Positions 58,884 through 64,000 of a DNA stretch of 64,000 bases are shown here, in pieces (within the stretch, counting starts at the first letter, position 1; the number at the start of each line of letters is the position of its first letter). The DNA comes from Muricauda sp. SCSIO 64092. GTDB taxonomy: Bacteria; Bacteroidota; Bacteroidia; Flavobacteriales; Flavobacteriaceae. The position numbers were made by a program, and so were the translations under genes. The DNA lies in NCBI RefSeq assembly GCF_023016285.1, contig NZ_CP095413.1:3100001-3164000 (forward strand), written 5' to 3'. The notes below the pieces were generated by a model. That model saw only the letters and a program-made list of their open reading frames with translations, searched no databases and was not told the origin of the DNA.

Positions 58884-60419
58884 CTAAGGATAGCTAACAA
58901 CTTTTCCAGTTCTTTTATGCGATGGTAGCTGCGCCTTGGTTTCTTTCAAAAAAGTGCTAAGAACCTTGGAGAGTTCAGCGCATTTGTCCGGTTCGGCCTC
59001 AGTCAAATTTGTGGTTTCCCCAAGATCCTGTTCAATATTGAACAATTCATACCGTTCGTCGAGGTGGTAATAAATCAATTTCCAGTCCCCCAATCTAACA
59101 GCACTGAAGGCACCGATTCCTGGTCCACTTCCCCCCCACTGATTGGGATAATGCCAGAACAATGGTCTTTCCTCGCTTTGTCCCGGTGTGGTATCGGTTA
59201 ACAATGGAACAAAACTCTTTCCATCAATGGTCTGTACTGCATTGTAATGGCCCACCCCGGCCATTTCCAAAATACTCGGAAAGAAATCCTCTATAATCAG
59301 ATAATTGTTATTGGAAGATCCTGGTTCCACCACTCCGGGCCACTTTACAATCATCGGTTCCCGAATGCCCCCTTCATATATAGATCCCTTGCCACTGGCC
59401 AAGGGCAGATTATGGGAATTGGGCTTCCCTCCCCTGCCATGAGCACTTAGGCCGCCATTATCCGACATAAACAGTATTATTGTGTTTTCAGCTATTTCTT
59501 TTTCTTCTAGATATGCCATGATATCTCCTAAGCTTTTGTCCATCCCTTCTACCAAGGTGGCGTATTTAGCTTCTGTACTGTCCAAGCCGGCCTCTAAATA
59601 TTTGCCGAGATATCTTTTGTCCGCTGTGATAGGGGTATGTACCGCATAGTGCGACATGTAGAGGAAAAAGGGATTGTCTTTTTCCAAAACTTTATTCAAG
59701 GTCTTCTTGGCCTCAAGGGTAAGGGCCTCTGTCAAAAAAATATCCCTGCCGTGGTACTTTTCCAGATTCGGAACCGGCCATGGCGAATCCTTGGAAGTCT
59801 CGGAATTGCCAAAACTTTCCATACCCAAATAACTTTGGGGTGCCCCAGCGGCATGTCCTGCAATATTGATATCAAACCCAATGGCCTTGGGATCTTCTGC
59901 TGGGGTGCCGATAGCGCCAAAATGGGCCTTGCCCACATGGATGTTGAAATAACCCGCTTTTTTGAGCAGTTTGGGCAGCGCATCGGCATGTACGGAATTT
60001 ACCAATCCAGGATGTGGACATAAACCGTTCACATTCCATCTGGGAAAGGCCAATTCCTTATGGTTTACCTCCATGGGTTGCAGCGCATCCTTGCGCAATG
60101 TCCAGTTTGTGACGCGATGACGGGCGGCGTTCATGCCTGTCATTAAACTTATTCGTGTTGGGGAGCAAACAGGTGTGGCATAGGCTTGCGTAAATTTCAT
60201 CCCTTCGCTGGCCAACCGTTCCATATTAGGCGTATGGTATCTTTCATTGAAAGGGGTTTTCTTGTCCCAAAAAGGAACCGAGGTGTCTTGCCAGCCCATG
60301 TCGTCCACCAGAAAAAGAACAATGTTAGGCGTTCTTTGAGACTCTCTATCCCCCTTGCCTTTGGGATTGCAGCCCATGGAAAGGGTTAAAACCAAAAGAA
60401 GCCATATGTTTTTGTCCAT
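58884..60419 (-). CDS. Sulfatase lipoprotein (formylglycine type)
   Basis: This 511-residue lipoprotein has lipobox LTLSMGC. The sulfatase core begins PNIVLFLVDDMGWQDTSVPF with the calcium-binding aspartates. The activation motif is CSPTRISLMTG (Cys near residue 84), Cys-x-Pro-x-Arg, where the cysteine is turned into formylglycine by a sulfatase-maturing enzyme; that enzyme is not in this window. Further signatures are HVGKAHFG, MSHYAVHTPI and FMSDNGGLSAHGRGGKP. It removes sulfate esters from a glycan outside the cytoplasm. Subfamily and sulfate position cannot be stated. The decayed GH43-like gene follows it. Confidence 0.9.
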   Translation of the reverse strand: MDKNIWLLLVLTLSMGCNPKGKGDRESQRTPNIVLFLVDDMGWQDTSVPFWDKKTPFNERYHTPNMERLASEGMKFTQAYATPVCSPTRISLMTGMNAARHRVTNWTLRKDALQPMEVNHKELAFPRWNVNGLCPHPGLVNSVHADALPKLLKKAGYFNIHVGKAHFGAIGTPAEDPKAIGFDINIAGHAAGAPQSYLGMESFGNSETSKDSPWPVPNLEKYHGRDIFLTEALTLEAKKTLNKVLEKDNPFFLYMSHYAVHTPITADKRYLGKYLEAGLDSTEAKYATLVEGMDKSLGDIMAYLEEKEIAENTIILFMSDNGGLSAHGRGGKPNSHNLPLASGKGSIYEGGIREPMIVKWPGVVEPGSSNNNYLIIEDFFPSILEMAGVGHYNAVQTIDGKSFVPLLTDTTPGQSEERPLFWHYPNQWGGSGPGIGAFSAVRLGDWKLIYYHLDERYELFNIEQDLGETTNLTEAEPDKCAELSKVLSTFLKETKAQLPSHKRTGKVVSYP

Positions 60420-60908
60420 AACTACATTTTTTAAATAGAACCTAGTACTATGGTGTGATTCATAACAAAGGGAATCCTACTTCGTTTAAAAGCAAAATTA
60501 AGGTCTCGTTGTCTCTCTGACTTGTACTTTCTTTTCCCAAAGTCCGCCTTTTTTTGCTTTGAATAAGTTCTACAAAAGGCGCCCTTAAAACTGAGGATGT
60601 GCCGACACAGTAGGAAGTTTGAATGTAGGATTAGTGAACAGCAAGTAGTAATTCGGAGTTAGAATTGACATTTGTTTTTGGAATTTGTTAAGGGTTCAGC
60701 GTTGTCATTCCTGAGGAGGCTGGAAAGGATAAAAATAATAAAAAGCAAATAACGGGTACTTGCCCTGGCCATAGTTGAAGGGTCGAGCATTCAACACCTA
60801 ACAATGAACGACAAATAGCCGTGAACACTGACTGACCTTAAAACATTGAACACCTAACGATAAACTATTGGCAATAGAAGCCTAAAATAACAGAAACCAG
60901 ATATGCAG
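60420..60908. other. Gap with repetitive intergenic sequence
   Basis: No gene is seen in these 489 bp. The right part (60780..60900) is built from variants of a short unit such as AACACCTAACAATGAACGAC and CATTGAACACCTAACGAT, resembling the run before the aldo/keto reductase gene (51320..51410). The left part should hold the sulfatase promoter. Confidence 0.4.
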
Positions 60909-61526
60909 TCAGCCCATTGCCAGTCCCCCCTTTAAAGAGGAATTCGGATTCAATCCCATGAGCATAAAAAGAATGGGCCGAATCTTGTCCCTTAGCCTTT
61001 CCCGTAATAGTTTATAGGCCTTGCTCATTTGTGTTTCCACAGTTCTTTTGGAGATATCCAGATAATCTGCAATCTCAATGTTGGTCAACCCACCTTGTTT
61101 GCTCAACAAAAAAATCTCTTTGCATTTAGGGGGCAACTTTTGTATTTCAAGTTTAATTAATTTAATCTGCCTTTGCAATACATCTTCATCCTCTTTCAGA
61201 GCAATATCATTCAGTAGGCTAAGGTGCTTTTCTTCTATTGCCAGCATTCTTTTGTTCTTTCTCCACTCATTGGTCAATCGGTTGTAAACCGATGTATACA
61301 GATAGCTTTTTAAGGACTTTATGCTATGGATTTTTTCACGGTCTTCCCAAAGGTTTATAAAGATACTTTGAACAATATCTTGGGATAGCTCATAGTCATT
61401 TGAAAGACTATTCACATAGGTGCAAAGCGGTTGATAGAACAAATCCATAAGTACCGACAAGGCCTTTTGATCGCCTTCGGACAGCGCATACTTCAACTGC
61501 TTTTCCACTAAAAAATCAATTTTCAA
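60909..61526 (-). CDS. ECF-type RNA polymerase sigma factor
   Basis: This 205-residue sigma factor has region 2 (YELSQDIVQSIFINLWEDRE, KSYLYTSVYNRL) and region 4 (LPPKCKEIFLLSKQGGLTNI, ADYLDISKRTVETQMSKAY). The start is TTG 61526 (KIDFLVEKQLKYALS); no ATG is near. It belongs to the Bacteroidota group of sigma factors held by FecR-type anti-sigma proteins. The divergent FecR gene and the STN-domain SusC behind it complete a surface-signalling set: glycan binding by SusC frees the sigma factor to switch on its own locus. The terminal tail (SSLKGGLAMG) is dispensable-looking. Confidence 0.9.
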   Translation of the reverse strand: MKIDFLVEKQLKYALSEGDQKALSVLMDLFYQPLCTYVNSLSNDYELSQDIVQSIFINLWEDREKIHSIKSLKSYLYTSVYNRLTNEWRKNKRMLAIEEKHLSLLNDIALKEDEDVLQRQIKLIKLEIQKLPPKCKEIFLLSKQGGLTNIEIADYLDISKRTVETQMSKAYKLLRERLRDKIRPILFMLMGLNPNSSLKGGLAMG

Positions 61527-61612
61527 AGCGTATATTTTTGGGGGATTCTGAGTGGGAATATAGGAAAAATGAAAAAAAAATAAAAAAAACGTAAGTGTTT
61601 TGTGAATTTGAA

Positions 61613-62809
61613 GTGTCTATAAACAAAAGCTATAATTTGGATAAGGGCATTGAAGGGCTGTTGGTCAATTATTTCACAAAATCTATTTCTACCGAAGAAA
61701 TGGTTCGGTTAACGGAATGGATCAATGAGGAATCCAATACCTCGATTTTCAAAGAATACATAAAGACCAATTTTTTTATTGATCTAGTTATGACTGATTT
61801 TGATACGGAAAGCGGAAAGCAAAAAATATTTGAGGAAATACGTAAAAACCAAAAAAACTGTATCAAAAAGAGAATTGGTAGGGTATTGGCGTATGCTGCC
61901 AGTATTGCAGTGGTCATAGCCTTAGGGTATATGTTCCGTACCCATTATACGGACACAGAACAGGGCGAGCCAAAAACAATCGAGACTGTTAAGACGGAAG
62001 TTATCAAACCGGGTACGGACAAAGCCGTACTGACCTTGGAAAACGGTACTGAAGTAGCCCTTGAAAAAGGGAAAAATGTACGATTACAAGATCAAATCCT
62101 TAATGGGGGGGAATTGCGTTATACTGCTGAATCATCTGCCCGTAAAAATGCCTTAGCCTTCAATTTTTTGACCGTTCCCAGAGGAGGGCGCTTCTTTGTG
62201 CAATTGTCCGATGGAACAAAAATATGGCTCAATTCAGATTCCAAACTCAAGTATCCTATCAATTTTACTGAAGGCGAAGACCGCAAAGTGGAACTATTGT
62301 TTGGGGAAGCCTATCTTGAGGTATCCAAAAGCACACATCCAAACGGAATGCCTTTTAAGGTGTATACGGGAATACAGGAAATAGTTGTTTTGGGCACCCA
62401 ATTCAATATCAGGGCCTACAAGGATGAAAATGAAATAGTGACTACCTTGGTTGAAGGTAAGCTGTCCGTTGGTCATGATAGGGCGTCAAAGCTGCTTGAC
62501 CCCATGCAACAGTCCACCATTACCAATGAAAATGAAGCAATCAGGATTCAGAATGTGGACAGGATATTTGAGGAAACTGCCTGGAAAGATGGTTACTTCA
62601 GCTTTAAAGGAAAGCCCATGGAGGAGATTATGAAAACCCTCTCAAGGTGGTACGACATTCAATACGTGTTTAAAAATGAAACACAGAAAGATAAGACCTT
62701 TACAGGTGTATTGGACCGCGAAAGTTCAATAGACTTGATTTTGGATTATATACAAAGGACTAATGAAATTAAATTCGAAATATATGATAGGACCGTAATA
62801 ATAGAATAA
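61613..62809 (+). CDS. FecR-family anti-sigma factor
   Basis: This is an inner-membrane protein of about 398 residues. The N-terminal cytoplasmic domain (LLVNYFTKSISTEEMVRLTE) holds the sigma factor. One membrane helix follows, VLAYAASIAVVIALGYMF (about 90-108). The periplasmic FecR domain has VPRGGRFFVQLSDGTKIWLN and FGEAYLEVSKSTHP. A DUF4974-like end (FSFKGKPMEEIMKTLSRWYD) contacts the STN domain of the receptor. The start is unclear: GTG 61613 is preferred over GTG 61595. It is divergent from the sigma gene and followed by the receptor gene after about 100 bp. Confidence 0.9.
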   Translation: MSINKSYNLDKGIEGLLVNYFTKSISTEEMVRLTEWINEESNTSIFKEYIKTNFFIDLVMTDFDTESGKQKIFEEIRKNQKNCIKKRIGRVLAYAASIAVVIALGYMFRTHYTDTEQGEPKTIETVKTEVIKPGTDKAVLTLENGTEVALEKGKNVRLQDQILNGGELRYTAESSARKNALAFNFLTVPRGGRFFVQLSDGTKIWLNSDSKLKYPINFTEGEDRKVELLFGEAYLEVSKSTHPNGMPFKVYTGIQEIVVLGTQFNIRAYKDENEIVTTLVEGKLSVGHDRASKLLDPMQQSTITNENEAIRIQNVDRIFEETAWKDGYFSFKGKPMEEIMKTLSRWYDIQYVFKNETQKDKTFTGVLDRESSIDLILDYIQRTNEIKFEIYDRTVIIE

Positions 62810-62813
62810 ATAC

Positions 62814-62857
62814 AAGGAACAAGGCCGCCACCTTCCAAAGTTTTGTCCTTGTTCCTT
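62814..62857 (+). repeat. Inverted repeat between FecR and SusC genes
   Basis: AAGGAACAAGG (62814..62824) and its perfect complement (62847..62857) lie 22 bases apart, just after the FecR stop. With no T run it may be an mRNA processing or attenuation hairpin that lets the receptor be made at a different level. Confidence 0.5.
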
Positions 62858-62906
62858 AAGATAGTTTAATCACAAACAATTGTTTAACTAAACCAAATGC
62901 TAATTT

Positions 62907-64000
62907 ATGAAAATTGAACCTAATAGGGGTTTTTTCCTTTGTTGGGAAAAACCGATAAGGATTGTTATGAGAGCGCTCTTATTTCTATGTGTTACAACTG
63001 TTTTTAGTTTTTCGCCTAGAGATGCGTTTTCCCAGAACGCAAGGATTGAAATTGCAGAAAACCAGACCATAACCGTTTCCCAAATTTTTGATTTAATCCA
63101 GGAACAAGCAGGCTATAGGTTTGTCTATAGTGATGAAGTGATTGCCAAGGCTCCAAAAGTGTCCGTTAAAAAGGGAACTATTTTGGCCAGAAGGTTGTTA
63201 AAAAAAGGATTGTCTCCCATAGGGTGTACCTACGAGATTACTGAGAACGAGACCATCATCGTTAAAGGTCCCCCCGTAGTCGTTGCAAATGCACAACAGA
63301 CCACGATTAATGGTACGGTAACCGATGACATCGGCACTCCCTTGCCCGGAGCAACAATTTTGGAGAAAGGTACCACTAACGGCACCCAAACCGATTTTGA
63401 TGGGAATTTTTCTATAGAGGTTACCGGTCCAAACGCAACTTTGGTCGTTTCTTACATCGGATTCGTTGCCCAGGAAGTGCCCCTAGACGGGAGAACGTCG
63501 GTAACTGTACAACTACAGGAAGATACGGCCAAATTAGATGAAGTGGTTGTTGTGGGGTATGGAATCCAGGAAAGAAAAACCTTGGCAGGAGCCATAACCA
63601 CTGTAGACGCGGAGACCTTTGAGTCGAGGCCGGTCCCCAATGCCGTGTCCAGTTTGCAGGGTATTACTCCTGGATTGATTGTCACCGGCGGTAATGGACC
63701 GGGATCACAGCCCAATATTAACATTAGGGGTTTAAGTTCTTTGAGTGGCGGGGGCAATTTCCCATTGGTTCTGGTAGATGGATTTCAGAGCCAGATCGAT
63801 AACGTTAACCCGGATGATATAGCGAATATATCCGTAATCAAGGATGGGGCCGCTGCCATTTACGGTAACCAGGCATCCAATGGTGTCATCTTGATCACTA
63901 CAAAAAAAGGAAGGCGCAATACCGCCCCGCAAGTACAGTACAGCACCATCGTTGGGTTTACCTCCCCTACCTATATCCCTGAAAAAACAACACAGGAAGA
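62907..64000 (+). CDS. SusC-type TonB-dependent receptor with STN domain, 5' part
   Basis: The frame from ATG 62907 is open to the right edge (364 codons). ATG 62967 gives a shorter signal (RALLFLCVTTVFSFSPRDAF). After the signal come an STN signalling domain (RIEIAENQTITVSQIFDLIQ, GYRFVYSDEVIAK), a carboxypeptidase-D-like domain (GTVTDDIGTPLPGATILEKG), the TonB-box region KLDEVVVVGYGIQERKTLAG and the plug (NINIRGLSSL, PLVLVDGFQS). The STN domain touches FecR, so this receptor both imports glycan and signals through the ECF sigma factor at 60.9 kb. Its SusD partner should lie just beyond the window. This is a second locus, apart from susCD at 12 kb. Confidence 0.92.
   Translation, partial: MKIEPNRGFFLCWEKPIRIVMRALLFLCVTTVFSFSPRDAFSQNARIEIAENQTITVSQIFDLIQEQAGYRFVYSDEVIAKAPKVSVKKGTILARRLLKKGLSPIGCTYEITENETIIVKGPPVVVANAQQTTINGTVTDDIGTPLPGATILEKGTTNGTQTDFDGNFSIEVTGPNATLVVSYIGFVAQEVPLDGRTSVTVQLQEDTAKLDEVVVVGYGIQERKTLAGAITTVDAETFESRPVPNAVSSLQGITPGLIVTGGNGPGSQPNINIRGLSSLSGGGNFPLVLVDGFQSQIDNVNPDDIANISVIKDGAAAIYGNQASNGVILITTKKGRRNTAPQVQYSTIVGFTSPTYIPEKTTQE

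Noticed and set aside
62970..62985. Palindrome AGAGCGCTCT as an operator
   Set aside because: It lies within the signal-peptide coding region of the second SusC and has no other copies.

Overview
The window is AT-rich DNA from a free-living, probably marine, member of the Bacteroidota (Flavobacteriaceae-like). The evidence is two SusC-type TonB-dependent receptors (one with its SusD), an ECF sigma/FecR pair, GLPGLI and GG-leader peptide genes, Tat-type 'RRxFI' signals on glycosidases, many lipoproteins and no Shine-Dalgarno-rich starts. No rRNA, tRNA or CRISPR was recognised. Almost everything outside 23.7-30.7 kb belongs to glycan capture, glycan trimming and L-fucose catabolism.

Layout. 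1-0.2 kb: start of a CobW-like GTPase (cut by the window edge). 0.3-6.5 kb (-): two GH116-like glycosidases, the second with an extra beta-sandwich domain inserted. 7-11.7 kb (+): GH109-like protein and a GH2 beta-galactosidase. 12.1-23.7 kb (+): SusC, SusD and two very large VCBS/ASPIC lipoproteins. Two near-identical LacI-type operators (6.65 and 12.07 kb) and a repeated A7 motif tie these blocks together. 23.7-30.6 kb (-): a decaying accessory island. It holds a deleted IS3 element abutting the first codons of a peptidase-containing ABC exporter, a GLPGLI gene, two short GG-leader peptides with near-identical leaders and different four-cysteine cores, a frameshifted TlpA-like gene, a C39-VKOR-DsbA-like gene broken by a nonsense codon and a frameshift, and a tyrosine recombinase scrap. 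I read it as the ruin of a disulfide-bonded bacteriocin/RiPP-like export system.

30.7-37 kb (-): a complete non-phosphorylating L-fucose operon (mutarotase, fucose dehydrogenase, fuconolactonase, fuconate dehydratase, 2-keto-3-deoxyfuconate dehydrogenase, diketo-acid hydrolase, L-lactate dehydrogenase) next to an AraC regulator. 38.3-52.4 kb (mostly +): fucose permease, three GH29 fucosidases, a frameshifted GH20 hexosaminidase, a second GH109, a CBM9-like protein, an epimerase and an aldo/keto reductase. 52.4-57.5 kb: a second AraC regulator and a complete phosphorylating fucose route (class II aldolase, FucK, FucI). 57.9-60.4 kb (-): a decayed GH43-like gene and a sulfatase. 60.9-64 kb: ECF sigma factor, FecR anti-sigma and an STN-domain SusC cut by the window edge.

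How it works together (inference): SusC/SusD capture fucosylated, probably amino-sugar-containing and sulfated glycans. Periplasmic or surface GH29, GH109, GH20, GH2, GH116 and the sulfatase remove residues one by one. FucP imports L-fucose, which is then split by two alternative routes, one ending in pyruvate plus L-lactate and the other in dihydroxyacetone phosphate plus L-lactaldehyde.
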